This document shows positions 1 through 30,900 of a DNA stretch of 64,000 nt, one piece after another (position 1 is the stretch's first letter; each line of letters begins with the position of its first letter). Under the pieces are notes generated by a model that made no database searches, had not been told where the DNA came from, and saw only the letters and a list, made by a program, of their open reading frames with translations. The translations under genes were made by a program, and so were the position numbers. The stretch comes from Xestospongia muta (taxonomy: Eukaryota; Porifera; Demospongiae; Haplosclerida; Petrosiidae): the NCBI GenBank assembly GCA_963693285.1, contig OY848917.1:19697745-19761744 (forward strand). Direction: 5' to 3'.

Positions 1-727
1 AATAATATCAAAAACCAAAAAGTGCTTTTTAGCACAAACTCAATGAGCACTGTAAATTATTATGTTACTTTAACCAACTAATTTATAGTTTACATTAGTG
101 GAATCCAAATTTCATGTGATTTACTCACTATATAGTTTGTTGGTTTATAACAATATAACATACCAACAAATTATAGCGAGTGTTGTAAAATAGCTGTTTT
201 ACAAGAAAAAGACCATTCACAGCTATCAACAAAGCTCAATAGATGTAATGAAGGTATTAAATGCAGTCTGTAATTCCTAGTCTTCGTCTGTTTAAACCAA
301 CTGATGATATTTATGATGTGTGTCAATCACCAATATTCAACCTAATGTGACATAGTATGATTATGATGTGAAAAGAACCTTTACAGTTGATGAAACATGG
401 TGACAGTAGTGATAGTGGTGATACTTGTGACAGTGTTTATAGTGGTGTTACTAGTGACACTAATGATATTACAACAGTGGTGATAGTAGTGACAGTGGAG
501 ACACTAGTGGCAGTACTGAGTGACAGTCGTGATATTAGTGACAAGAGTGACATTGTAGACACTAGGGACAGTAAAAACAGAGGTGATACTAGTGACAACA
601 GACACATTAGCTAGCGACATTGACAGTAGCACTATAGTACATGCACAGGTTGTGCAGTTGATAATAATTAAAATTTTTATTCATTAATTTTAATGAACAA
701 TCAATAGCTTATTATAAAGACTCTGTC
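1..727. other. upstream region of TRMT6, no gene seen
   Basis: No convincing exon was found. The stretch is AT-rich. It includes a GTGA-rich low-complexity tract at about 387-625, listed separately. The TRMT6 promoter must lie here or inside the window edge, but I see no clear TATA or initiator element that I would defend. Confidence 0.5.
387..625 (+). repeat. GTGA-rich degenerate low-complexity tract
   Basis: Imperfect short units of the form GTGACA/GTGATA plus AGTG or GGTG repeat over about 240 bp. An open frame of about 75 codons is a by-product: it is rich in Asp, Ser and Thr and shows no domain. It lies just upstream of TRMT6 exon 1. Confidence 0.6.
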
Positions 728-17255
<16,528 letters not shown>

Positions 17256-18471
17256 ACTAGTTATTTTCTATTGTTTATATAGTTGTGTAATGGGTAATGT
17301 GTTAATTCTTTTGTTGATTTTGGATAGTCTATTAAATTATTGATATTAATATCTATTGTATAAATGTGTACATAACTAGATATTCCCATAGCAACTGTGA
17401 TCACTTCCTATGAGTATTAGATGCTAGTAGTATTTGTGATATGTACTATCCATTGCCAAAGGGAAATTCTTGTGGTTTATCTTTTTGAGACAGTATTATG
17501 TTTTTATAACAAGTTCAAGGAAAAGGGAGGACAATTGTTTTGCAAATGATATCCTATTATTCAGTTATTGTTTTATATTAGCCAATGACTTCAATTTAAA
17601 ATGTGACCTTTCCTTTTTAAATTGAACATCTGCTATATAACTCTCTTCTATGTAACAAGATAATAGAAGCAGCTGGTAGAGTACCGTGAGATAGTTGTGT
17701 AGTTGGGTTCATAAACCAACCCAATATACTCAAGTCATAGCGACTATATTTTTGTTTACGTTTGGGTCATTTACTTGAAGCTAATTTGGTAATATGATTT
17801 TTATACATTATTATTATTATCATTGGAGCTATCGTTACATGTTGGAGTTTGCTAAATGTCAGTCCAATGTTTATACATTATATTTTAAGGGGATTTTTAT
17901 TGTCAATACTGCTACCTATTGTAAAATATATTTTATAATTAAGTTTTAGGAACTTTAGACTGAAGTCTCTTGCGTACCTTGAACCAAGTGAGTTGTTATT
18001 AGCCAGACCTCAAACTAATCAGAGATTACCACTGTTCCCAATATACCTTTATGATAGCTTTTTGTGGCTTGAACCACTGGGTACAGACAGATTCTGTGTC
18101 ATATACATGTACTTACTGTAACTAAGGAACTGGCTTCTTGTAAATTTTATTAGATTGATGTGGCAAAATTTAAAAAAATTTTGATAATATTGTATTAACA
18201 ATTCAATTTAGACAGTTAAACATATTAACATTAGATATGAGAATGAGTATATAATACTGAAGATAATGCTATTAACTGCTTAATCTTTATGATTAAAGTT
18301 CAATCATTGTACAATGAAAGTACAAACCATTGCACCCAGTTATAAAGTAGCATGTAATTCTAGACTGTTATGATAATATTGGGGTGTTAAGAGTAATTGT
18401 AGTAGTATATTCTGATGTCATACTCAAATTTCTTTATTAATAGATTCATAGGTAGTCATGCTATATATATG

Positions 18472-18510
<39 letters not shown>

Positions 18511-21250
18511 TTAGTGCTTGAGTGTTTTAATGTGCTTGTAGGCCAACATTTTTATTTTTAGACACGTATGTTTTGATAGCTAATGGACTAGTCTCTGGTA
18601 TGTTTATGTCATGGTCAAATGAGGTGTGTACCTGGAAGTCTGACAGAGTTAGGTTGTATATCTCTGTGTATAAGGTTAATTATGTTGTCCAATATTATGT
18701 CAGTAACTCCTCTTGATACCATATTTGTCTGTATCTTCTATTGACAAGAATACTTTGTGTCTAAAGGTATTCATTCCAGACTAGACTATCCATACAAAGA
18801 TTTGTAGCTATAGTAACATAATAAAAAAAAGCTGAATTGACATTGTTTATCTAGGTCTGTCTTTGATATGTTTGTACTATAATGACTTTACTCTGTTCTA
18901 ATGGTTTACTGGAATCATTTTACTAACTGCTTTCTATTATATAATTTTTGTCATATGATATGTACATAGTGAATAGCTGATAATAAATGTTTACAAATAA
19001 GTGCAATAATTTGTCTTAAAGTCATCACCTATCTATGTAGTATGTTACGGCAGGTACATTTATATATTGCGATTGCTGTCACAAATTTCCACTGAATATT
19101 ATTATTAAACTAATTTTAACAAAAATTTCATGATGCGTGATTTGTTGTTCAGTTTCAAGTTGAGCAGGTGGTTCTTCCTCTAGAATGCCACATTGCTTAC
19201 AATTATTAGTAGAAAAGCCTTGTGGGTTGTAATGATCCAGCTGTGTCTACTTCATGGGAAAGAGAGGCTGGCATCATGGTTTAGGTTAAAGGAGAAGGAT
19301 GCACCTGGATAGAATACAGTTATATAGTCTAAAGGACACTGAGCCATTCATCTGTTTGCAGCACATGTGTGTTTAGTGTTTTATAATGTTATTACACATT
19401 GACTAAATTGCCATGTGCTACAATCATAGTGAGGTCCATATCCAGAGTAGTTGGTTTGTTTATACATTCAATAGTACCCTATAGTTTTCTGCTGTTATAG
19501 TCTGGACCAAAAGTCCTCCCTTAGTTGATATATTCTGTTCAAAACAGGATATAGTCTATGCATACAAAAGGGTAGAGTATACAGGTTAGGGTTGATTGAA
19601 AACTTGTATGGGGTGTTCTGAGGGACATTGATTAGTAGCTCCTCCTATTGTGTGTGTATGTGAATCTACTATAGTAATTAAGGTGTATTTAAGGTGTTGG
19701 TTTTTCTTGGTTAGTTAGACAACATTATATGGCTTTGCTATTACTCTGTTACAGACAAACACAGTCAACTGATGTATCAGTTAAGTCATTTGATTAATAT
19801 CCCTTCATTTACAGTAAACTGTAACACTGTCACTTTAACAGTCAATACAATCAAAAGTCATCTAGTGCCACTAAGGAAGTTTGTGACATCGTTTATTTGA
19901 CCTAATTGACACACTGGAAATGATCTTGTAAACATGACTTCTTAATAATAAGTCTGTTTGTTATAATTATTATGGTTGTTTAGTTTTAATATGACTAGTA
20001 ATTATATTATAAATTGTGTAATATATATATATATATATTCCTTGGCTGTTTGTCCTACTCTTTTTTATGTATAATATAATTATTACAATGTAGTGATGTT
20101 ATTTGTTTAAATGATACTTGTTATATTATATAATATACTTGTTATATTATATAATATAATATTTTGTGACGCAAGAAATAATTAACAAAGCTATTTATAA
20201 TCACCTAATTAGGTTGTTATTTGTAATCATCTATTATTTAGCAATTATACAATAGTTTTGTTGCTGTTTACAATGGTTGACAGCCATTTATGGTGTAATA
20301 AATAATAAATGTCTGATATTTCCTTATGAAATCCTATTAAGACAAGTGAGATGACTAATAACCTGTTATCACAATGTCTTGAGTCAATTTGTGTAGACTA
20401 CAATACTTGGTAAGATAACAAACTCTCCACGATTTAGTAGAAACACGATAAGTGATAACATTGTAGGTTCATGGACTGCTGTTTGTCATCATAGTGTCAC
20501 AAAAACATTATGTAACATTACCTCTATGTGTAGGCCAGATAGTGCACTATTATTTCTTTAATGATGTACAGATATGAGTAATGTTTAGGGATTAGTCAAT
20601 AACATAACAATTGCGTCAGAAATATACCCAACACTGTTTAGTAACAACCTTTTTCTTCCATGTTGGTTAGAAAGAACTGCAGATATTTTATGAAACATTT
20701 CTTACAATTCATATTATTTGCTGAGTAGCACCAGATGCTTTTCTAGACTATCATGTAACTGATAGAGCACATTTTATCTTTACTGAGAACTGTTATAATT
20801 GATAACATGTTTTCATCTTAAAAAATATATATTTTATATTAATTCAAAATTTTGTAAATAGACCTTAAAAGGTAAGATGTAATTTATATGCAGTTTGTTC
20901 ATATGTACTTAAGATAATGCAGATAATTATTTATGATGTTAGGCTGAGATATTAAACATCTATACTTGGCTCTTGTATGGTACTGTTGTTTTGTGCGCTA
21001 CTGACTACCCAATTGAGTATTTATGTAAGTGAGTTTGCCTTAGGGTGAGAGAAAAAGTATTTGTAGGAGGGCTATGTGGTTATAGACAATAGCCTACTGG
21101 GCAGATCGTTAAATTGTTGTGTACTAATAATCACACGTGTTTAACATCCTTGACACACCCACTTCCACTTAAGGCACGACCACACCCATTAAAACCTATG
21201 TAATCAGTAGTTTTTGTGTATAAACGTTGACTGACTCAACAGAAGACTCT
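17256..21250. other. intergenic region between TRMT6 and the RasGEF gene
   Basis: About 4 kb with no convincing exon on either strand. Contents are AT-rich DNA, TA microsatellites (about 18474-18507 and 20019-20038) and a short tandem duplication around 20118-20165 (CTTGTTATATTATATAATATA, twice). No tRNA or other structured RNA was recognised by eye. Confidence 0.6.
18474..18508 (+). repeat. (TA)n microsatellite
   Basis: A TA dinucleotide run of about 15 units in the intergenic region downstream of TRMT6. Confidence 0.9.
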
Positions 21251-21399
21251 TATATTTTCTTATGTCGTATTGAAAATTTGCGAACTAAAGTGACTCCGAA
21301 AAAGAGTACCGAAGTACGGAAACTTTCATTGCATCTGGGCGAGCGAAGACGAAGGAAAGACCAAGCGATTGATTGTGTTCAATACACTAGCAAACTCTT
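21230..21399 (+). promoter_or_regulatory. possible promoter/5' UTR exon of the RasGEF gene
   Basis: The base composition here rises in G+C and loses long A/T runs (around 21280-21390). It ends at a good donor, CTCTT|GTAAGT, at 21399/21400. The coding exon opens right after a plausible acceptor (TTTTTTTAAATAG at about 21935), three bases before the ATG, so an upstream non-coding exon is expected. The assignment is inference from these two splice signals only. Confidence 0.4.
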
Positions 21400-21938
21400 G
21401 TAAGTTGTTGTTGTAAACGTACAACTTATCGCCAATTGGTGTAGTAAGAGTGAGAAGAGTTTGGTGATTGCCTTAGGTTATAAACACCCTCTTGTTAGTA
21501 ATGACTTTAGTACTTGAGGTTAGTCACACTTAAAATTTTTCTCGGCAGTAGCAGGCACTTAAGGTTTTTCTCTGTTCGCTAGCTGTTACTTTGGTAACGC
21601 TACAGTTGATGCCTTTTTCAGGCAGTAGCCATAGTTGATCTGTCTAATGCCATTATAGTTTATTGTATTAACTGCATTTAAGTGGATTGCTAAGTTCATT
21701 AACTTGCCTTTCTATCCCATTTTGTGTCTGGTTGGTTTTATACAGAGTGAGTGATAATTATTGAAATAATTTTGAATTTTAAAAGACTATACTTCACCAG
21801 TGCATGCAAACTATATTATATGTTGTGGAGAAAGCTTTGATCTTTGTAGTTCTTGATTGTGTCATTCAAATATCTCCTGTTAATGTAAACATTGTATCTA
21901 TAATACCAACTGTATTTACAGATTTTTTTAAATAGGTC

Positions 21939-24900
21939 ATGGCTGCAGTTGATACAGATTATAATTCATGCAGTTTGGACAGATCATCTATGAAGATAAA
22001 GCGAAAACCATCAAGAAAAAAACCTTCCAACACTTTACCAGTTCCATTAAAATCAGGTAGTCTAGAAGATGTCACCATCACAGGGACTCAAGTTAAAGAA
22101 ATCCCTGTTGACTTTCCGGTCAATATGGATGCATTACTTAATAGAACTGATCAAGTCATGGACATTGAATTAAGAGAGAATGGTAGCAATGACCATTTCC
22201 ATCGTGCCGTCGAAGGCAAAGTTATTCCAAGTCGAGAGGCCATCAGAAGATTGAGTACCAAGAAACGAAAAAGTGCAGACAAATTACTTGATGATGAGAT
22301 GACAAAATGTTTGACTGACTCCAATCACTCGGAGTCAGAGACTCAAGAAGAAATGACACCCATTATAAAGTTAAACACTGCTGATGAATTGACATCTTCA
22401 GAGTTTGCAGATGGTCTTGGTGAAGTAATAAGAATCCATCATTGCAATGGCATGAAGATTCTATCTAATAATAGAGACAGTACTGACTCAGGCATAGCTA
22501 TATCGGAAATGAACGACAGAGAAGCTGCTACACATGGTAACTCTACAGAAAACTCACCTACCGATACAAGCATCACATTAAGAGATCATGTTGCACCTGC
22601 TACTAATCACTTAAAACTAATAAAAGGCTCACCTTTTGATTCACTAAAATATGGTACTAAAAGACATAGAGACTCCATGTTGCTGTCTCAACTCTGTGTT
22701 GTCACGGTAACCTTACCAGCTGATATTCAACAAGGACAGAAAGGACGTGGTGCTACCTTAAAATTTCGTTTTTCTCCTTATACCCAAATTGAGACACTGA
22801 GAGTAGCTATTTTAAAGGTACATATATACTGTTATAATCATGTGTATTGTTGTCTATTTTGATGTTGTTGATAGTGTTATCGTAGATGTAGATACAAATC
22901 TGTGTTCGATAACTGTATCAGTGTAGAATCAACTGGCAAAATATACAAGAACATTAGCATTATTGGTTTGTAATTGCTAACAACATGTGTATTCCTCACA
23001 TGTACAGCATGTGTTGATGTTTCTCCATTAGTGATATAAGTGGTTGATAAAGGAAATTTTTGTCTTTGATCTTAACATGTTTTCTACCTTCCATTTTGTG
23101 CCTCCCTCTTGTAGTAAGTAGTAATAGTCTACATTGTTAGCATTCCTTGTGCCTAATTTTTGAAAGACTAGGTTAGTAGTCTAATCTGTACATTATGCTA
23201 TTAGAATAGCAGTTATCATACCTTCTACATACCAGCCTGTATTATCATATATATACTAGTCAGTAAGAACATCTGATGTTTGCTTTGTGCATCTTGCTTC
23301 CCATGACAAATTGTTTATACTCACCTGTTTAATGTATCCTTACTGGATGGACTCAGTTTGGTAACTTTGTCTTTTGTTAATATAATTTTATGTTTATCCA
23401 TCTATATATACATCAAATAAATTGGGAGGATTATCTTTTTATTAAAATAACTGGATACTTAATTTAAAACAGTCTGTTTGGGTTTATATTGGACTGTCTT
23501 AGTTATATCAAATCTGCCTCCTTAGTCTTAAAGTCTTGTTTTGTTATTGTACCCAAACTGTGAATAATATTAAGATATCATGTTGTCTATATTAAGGAGG
23601 TGGGGAAATACTTAGCTATTGTTCTAGGGTATATACTTTATTTATATATGTCTGTCATTATAAAATGCTTTTTTAAATTTTATAGCAATTTCATGAGAGG
23701 TTTGAAATATCGGTTGAAAATTTATCAAAATTACATCTATGTCGATATTTGGAGGTGGGTACAATCATTATATCATAATACATTTATGTGACATTTTGTC
23801 CTTGGATTCTATTAATAATTCATTATTATCACGAATTGACTTGCCATGCATGTTGTCACTCAGTAGCTAGCAACAAATTTAGCCAACATGCACTAATATG
23901 TATTTTCAATGATGTAATTGCCATTAGACTGTGCTATTCATTGTTATGGTAACTAATGCTCAGAGTACCTGTTTGGGATAGGTGGTTGGCATATACAGTT
24001 AGTTCAGTGACTGCACTGTTGGCTCTAAAACTATCTTTGGTAACTGGTAGCTCTTGTGTAATGTAAATGAATACTTCAAAGTATTTCTATATCAACTGTT
24101 TATTACAAATTAAGATCAGACTAATTTGCTTTGTGATGTAACATGACTTGTCTGTGCTGAGACTGCATCCTCTGTATCAGTGCTGATAACTGGTAAATAC
24201 AGCTGCAGAGAGTTGATATCATTATGTAACAGTACTACTTCATGATTAATTGAAACTTGACTTACTGGCTGTCTAGTGGGTGTTGTAAATTGTTAAATTA
24301 TCCTTTAGTTATAAATGGTATAAATATGCACAATAAATCCAGATATGGCATTTGTAAACGAGTGCTTGCACTTACCTTAATAAACATTGCATGTATGACT
24401 TTGACTGTAGTCAATGAGACTGTGATGTACTCTATTGGAATGTAGTGCACTAATTATTGTATCTAATCTAAAGAGACTAATGTACAGACATGGTATGTAT
24501 ATCCCATTCATGGGCTATTGCATTGCTCTTTAAAGCTTTTCCGTTATGGCTATTGAGCCAATATCAGGTTATACTTGAGTGAGCATTGTGTGACTCGATA
24601 TCCTTTTATTGAGATATGCCTTTTAGCTTTATGGTAGAAAGTACTGATATCATGTAGTTATAATGGCTGGTGAATGGAGATAATGGAGTGATATCATTAA
24701 CAAAGTATGGATGCATATAAAAAGTGTTTTCAGCCAATTTTTTATTAGCCATAGTATCAAAGTAGTAACACCCTATGGATAATATAACCACAAAGCAGTC
24801 TAAATGAGCTCAGGACCTTCTATAGTAAATAGTGTAGGACTTGATGTACAGGATTTGCGTTCTGGTCACACCCTTAAAAGGAGATTTAAAAGACTGATCA

Positions 24901-27900
24901 TGTTGACAGTCTGTAGTGACATTGACCTGAATTGACCACCACCTTATTGGAATAATAACAATAGTACAATTAGTTGTCTTAATTGTCTGTGTCTGTTAGA
25001 GTGCTTCCTTCTAAATTTAAATATTTCTAAATTAAAAATGGTTCTAATCAAATATTTGTCCTCCCACCTCTGCTTCATATGCTTGATATTGATAGAGAGG
25101 AATGCTTTGTTCCACTGGGAGTTAGTGAAGGAGTGTGTCTCTTGATAATTAAGGAAATCTATTTGTGTTCAACTATAGTTATTATTAGCATAGCTTGATA
25201 ATAGGAATCCTTTTAGATATTGTATTATCTTTGTGGCATCACATAATATCCACTATGACATCATTGGCAACTCCTACTACTAGTAGTAATATTTATCTTG
25301 TTTATATAGTTGTTATCTTAATCTTTCCTTTTTGTAGGAAGAAGAAGGTTGGGAATATTTAGAAGAAGACCAAGCTTTACATAATTTCAATTTACCTGTT
25401 GAGGTTAGCTTCATATAGAATCATGTGTATAATTTTAATACACAATTCAACCCACAAACTGTATGTATAAAGTTGTGTTTATCTCCTTACACAAAACTAT
25501 ATAATGTACTGTCATAGTTTTAGTGATAGCATTAACATGTGTATTTCATGAAAATCTAGCAAATATTAACAGATCATCACTCTACTTGTTGTTATTGGAA
25601 TGTAGTGTATGATGTCTTATTAAGGCTTGTGTCTTCAAAATTCATTAGGGTGGTCTTATAATTAGATAACTTGACATGTAGAGCTATATGTTGTCAAAAT
25701 AGTACATAATTGTTATAATTTATTGCGTGAACATTGCTCTCTTGCATGAAGGAATATTAAATTAATTGATGTTAGTTTGAAGAAGACTGAGTGTTTGTCA
25801 TGTTGTCTGTTGATTGTGTCACAAGTTTGCACTTACCCAGACTGTCAATATGGGTCAAAGCTAACTATGATGTGTCATATCCACTTGGTCATCACAAAGT
25901 GATCATCTAACAGGCTTCAAGGTCTTTTTTAAAAAAACTATTTTATCTCTGGTGTGTTCATTAGAAAGGTTACTGTAACCTGAGTGTTTGAGCTCAGGTG
26001 ACCAGGTGTCATAATATAGATAACCCAGTTATCACTTATTTGTGATAACCTGGTATTAAGAGGTGGGCTGTACTTGTTAAGTTTTATAACATTAATCATT
26101 AGCACCTCATGATTTTTATATAAACCTTGCTCACCTGATTGAAGCACCTGTGTTAGAGAAATACCTTTTTTTGTCTACTCTTTGCCAACATTAATTCTAT
26201 TTGATTAAGGAGATATATAGTTAATAATGTCATACCATATTTATAACTGATGGCATGCATTGTGTAATGTCTCATAGAAGAGACTAGTGTTGTTATATAC
26301 ATACTTAGCATATTTCTTTAGTGCTGTCTCTATCATGGTGTTGTCTATCACAGTACTTACCCTCTGGTCAGGTGGATATGTGAAACTATTCTGTTTATGT
26401 TGTTATAGCTTTGGACTTGTTTTCAAAACACACATTTTAGTGTTTGTTCATGAACTAAATGCTATTCATATATGTGTATGGCACAACAACAAATAACCAT
26501 TGATTAGTGTTTGTAATTTTATAGTGTTAGTATAGTAGAGAACATATTGTGTGTGGTTTAAAAGTTTCCTTTGTAGGAATACATACTGATTGTTCTAATA
26601 CACAACAGATTATTGAAGCCTGCAACAGTTACCACTATTGAATAAAGTACATGTATAGTTTGCAAACATACTCTATGAAACACTTACAGTTTTATTATTA
26701 TATGTACGATGAGAACTCTTGATGTCATGATCATTTTAATGGTTACTCCAGATGAGATGAGTTGACCACAATCATCCGGTAGTGCTTCACCTATGTACAA
26801 TAATTAACAAGTAATATATGTGTACTCTCTCCCACAAAATTGAGTTGGGTATGCAGAGTGTAATAAGATCTTGTCACTACTCTCTATCACATATTGAAAA
26901 TATTTCTTGTTTTTATAGTGCAAGCTTGAACTAAAACCACTGGAACCTGTCTACTCTGATGTACGGGTTGTGATACCTCAGCTTGAGGTTAGCTTATCTG
27001 TTCAGTTTGACCAGTTCAGTCTGGTTGGAGATGTCCTTCATCAAGTGTTGGATTTAGCTCAACCTCAATTAGATCCACGAGAAGGCTACACGCTCTATCA
27101 TGTCAGATTAAGAATGAGGTCAGTTAATTACCTACAGTATTGTAGTAGTGTCCCCACATGTATTGATCGTTTAGCGAATTGAGAATTACTTACTCAGAAT
27201 TCCACTCAAAATATTGGATTAAGTGACTGTCGAGTTTGTGCCCTCTAAATGTCATGCCATTTGATATTCTAGCTGTTTTGCAGGAACTGTTTAAAAATTG
27301 ATTGAGTCTAAAGACCTGTTAGAAATTGGTTTAAGCTGCATGGTGAATTAGATTAGTAAGGATACATTTCTCATAACAGAGTCATGGTTTGGTACTTATT
27401 CACTACATATATGATATCATATTATTATTTAATTTATTTATTGGTGTTCACCATGACTGAATATGCATGTGTGGTGGTGTCATGTCAAAATGTTTTCTAG
27501 TCATCATAATCCTTGGTATGTGAGATTAATAGTACCACACAAGTCCTGGCTCAAAACTGTTGTGATAGTCATTGGACTCACAATTAGTTATTATGGCATG
27601 TATGTTAGTTACTGTCACATGTCAAGGATTAGTGTAGAATGAGTCAGTGTGTGCTATTTCTGTAGAATAAATCCTTCAGTTAATATATTGAGCTAGTAGT
27701 GGTATATTATTGGAGACAATCATGTGATGTAGTTATTGTTAGCATTTTTGAAAGCTTTCTCTTTTTTATTTTCAGAATGGATCTTGCTGAAAGTATGATG
27801 TTCTATTCCATACTACCAACAGATGTTTTAGAATGTCGTGTAAGTCATCATTGTTTTGTACATTCAATAGAGATTACTCAATCTTATATAACTAACCATG

Positions 27901-30900
27901 TTGTTCATAATCATCTGACTGTTTTTTTCCTGAAAAGGGAGACTATTGTACACAAAACAGCACAAAATATATGTAATACAATTTATGTTACTATGTAGTG
28001 ACAACACTTATCACGTCACTGTGTTTTTGACTGTTGATTAAGTAAGACAAATCGTCTTTGATTATAGAAATCTCTGGTATGAAGAGGAAACGCTGTAGCA
28101 TATAGCTCTTCTGAACACACTATTGACTCATTTAATAAGTTAAAATTAGTTTAACTCATGACTACTGTCAATTCAAAATAACTATACACAATTCAATTAG
28201 TAAAATCTAGGACACCTGTTAAAGCAAAAACAACACACACATATATATGGGTACCCTGGTCTCCACACCTGTTGATCTTGTTCAACCAGTCCTCAGCTTA
28301 ATTATGAAATGTTACCATAGCAACATCTAGAAATAGTATTGATTACACTATCAAAGTAACTCCTTTGTTGTGACTGTTTGAGAATGGAAATGTGGGTTGA
28401 AATATATGGTTATAGTATCATCACTAAAGAGGATTACAAACTCATTATTTACTGTTGATAACCACCCTTGTGGTATGTTTGTTAATACCAGAGGGCAACA
28501 AGAACCTCCTTGTATAGTAAAAACAATTAGATTGTATAGTTTCATGGTAAAATCACGTCTCTTCTCAAGTAAATTGGTTAATACTCTATATAAAGTCCCT
28601 TATATAGTGCTGTTAGTGAGCAGAATTTAAGACACAATTACTAGAGTCATGGCATTGGTGATATACTTTGTCTTTATAGTGATACTCTTCTTTTCTAGTG
28701 GGAGGTATATCGATATATACTAGTGGGAATACAATCATGAATACCTGATCATAGTAACTTGAGTCATAACAATATTTATGACAAGGCTATCTCAAGTACT
28801 CCATACTAAACAAAAGAGAGTATCACTGATAGCCCCAGAGTTTAGTAACATCAAAAGAATTTAAAATCTTTTTTGGTTGACTTGTTAAATAGATTTTGAT
28901 GCCATCTTTGACTTTCTCTAAATACAAATTCAGTATCTAATCACTTCACGTATTTAACATCACATAATGTTGTTTACTTAGTATAACTTCCCAAGAAGGG
29001 GTGGATCACTAGAATCAGCTTTATTTCCAAATTATCTTATCATTCTAACACCTGTATTTACTACTGAAATCACTTAGCTCTTTTCTTTTGAGAAATTATG
29101 GCTTGATATGCCATTAAAAATTGTTATGTCTTGTTAGTCCATTATCAGGGAATATTGATAAGTTGTGGTCAGCTATATCTCTTAGGCAAATTAGTCTAGT
29201 CTAGTCATCTTAAGTGAAAACAGTTTTGCTGTTTAGTATTGAGATAGTAAATGTTGTATTCAAACTGTGACACAGATGCTAAAAATAGTTTTATTGTCAG
29301 CCAAAGATGGTGATCAATTGATGCATTCTGTGTGATGAATAGACCCACTAATGTTTACACCACACTCAACTCTCCCTAAAATGGTACCCTTCAAAGTTGC
29401 TAACATCAATGTCAGTAATGTCATACCCAGTGTACGATGACTCCATCAACTTGACTAGTATTTTTGTAGTTGTTGTAGCTATGATGTAGTTCACATTACC
29501 TAACATGGGTGTGGACTATGTCTAGGAACAATACTCTTGACAGCTTATTTAAAGGACTTGCAAGTTTTAACTTAAGTAGTTTATACTAGTTGGCCCTGAG
29601 CTACCATTGCTGTTCTCAAATTGACCTGTGTTTCTCTCTCTCTCTGTCTCCTCTATAGTTGTCTGTTGGTAAACTACACGAACAATCTGTTATATTGACT
29701 ATCAAGATACCTGCTATTCAGAGTAGTAGAAAAGTTAAGGTGTGTTTGGATGAAACTGTGGGAGAGTTAATGAGGTAAGATATTTTACATACACAATGTT
29801 TGTTATGTTTACACCCACAAAGTTTGAGTACAAGTTTAAATAATGCCCTCCTTTTATTGTAGTTATGATGAGAGTGTAGGTTTTAAGTTTTCATGTGAAC
29901 ATACTGTTTGTTAAATTATGGTGTGTGAGAATTGTTATCTTAATTGTTCTATATCAGATAAAACTGAATCAACATTCTCAGTTGCTGAGTAAACCTGTGT
30001 CTGTACAGTAGTAAACTGTTAGTCTTTGTAGTTACTATTGGTATTATAATAACTAGTAATAACTAGAATTGAGCTGAGCAGGTGGTAAAAGTGAGTGTTA
30101 CCTATGAAACCAGTGAAGTCCTCATTGACTAGACATTGTACAATATTTGAAACAAAGCCGATGTTGTTTAGTTGTTTTGAGATTGTTTTTATGAAACATG
30201 AAAGTGTTTATGCCTATATCATTTTACAAACATACGTTGTCATGTGACAACAACTATTATGTCATATCTTGTCTATCTACAGCACTTTGATGCGCAGAGT
30301 TCCAGAACCTGACAGTAATCGTTGGGCTCACATGTCATTATATCTTCGATCTAAAGAGTTCACAGTACCTGGTATTTGGATGGAGGACTACAAATTTCTA
30401 GCAGCATATAAGCTGAAATCAACAGTGAGTACTATATAGTGTATAATCCATAAACACACAGGTGGATACACTGTGATGTGTTGTCTAACGAGCTAATCTT
30501 GCCATCCTGTTAAAATAAATATGCAAAGTTGGCACCCATATAATTACTATTACATAGTAACTGACTATCTTGTTAGACATATGTTTGCTTATCCTTTTGA
30601 CCTAGGACAAAGTAGTTTTGGTTTTACCTGGTTCCTGTATGGTTTTCATATGGTTTCATGTACTAAACCAAAACATACCACAGCCTTTAACTGGGTATGG
30701 CTGCTTTAAAACCATAGGACCAGCCTTCTCTCAGCTGAGCTTCAAAGCTGTCCCATCTGGCATTTGTAATAAAATTAAAGCTAGCTTTGAAGGTACTCCC
30801 TTGTGGGAAGCCTCGCTTTAACTATGTCTCCTGTCTTCATATATCAGTTATTTGGCTGCTAATCAAATGTTTTTCTATGGTTTAGCTTAGAACTGATAAC

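Noticed and set aside
387..614. 75-codon Ser/Asp-rich open frame upstream of TRMT6
   Set aside because: Product of GTGA-type low-complexity repeats; no domain or splice context.
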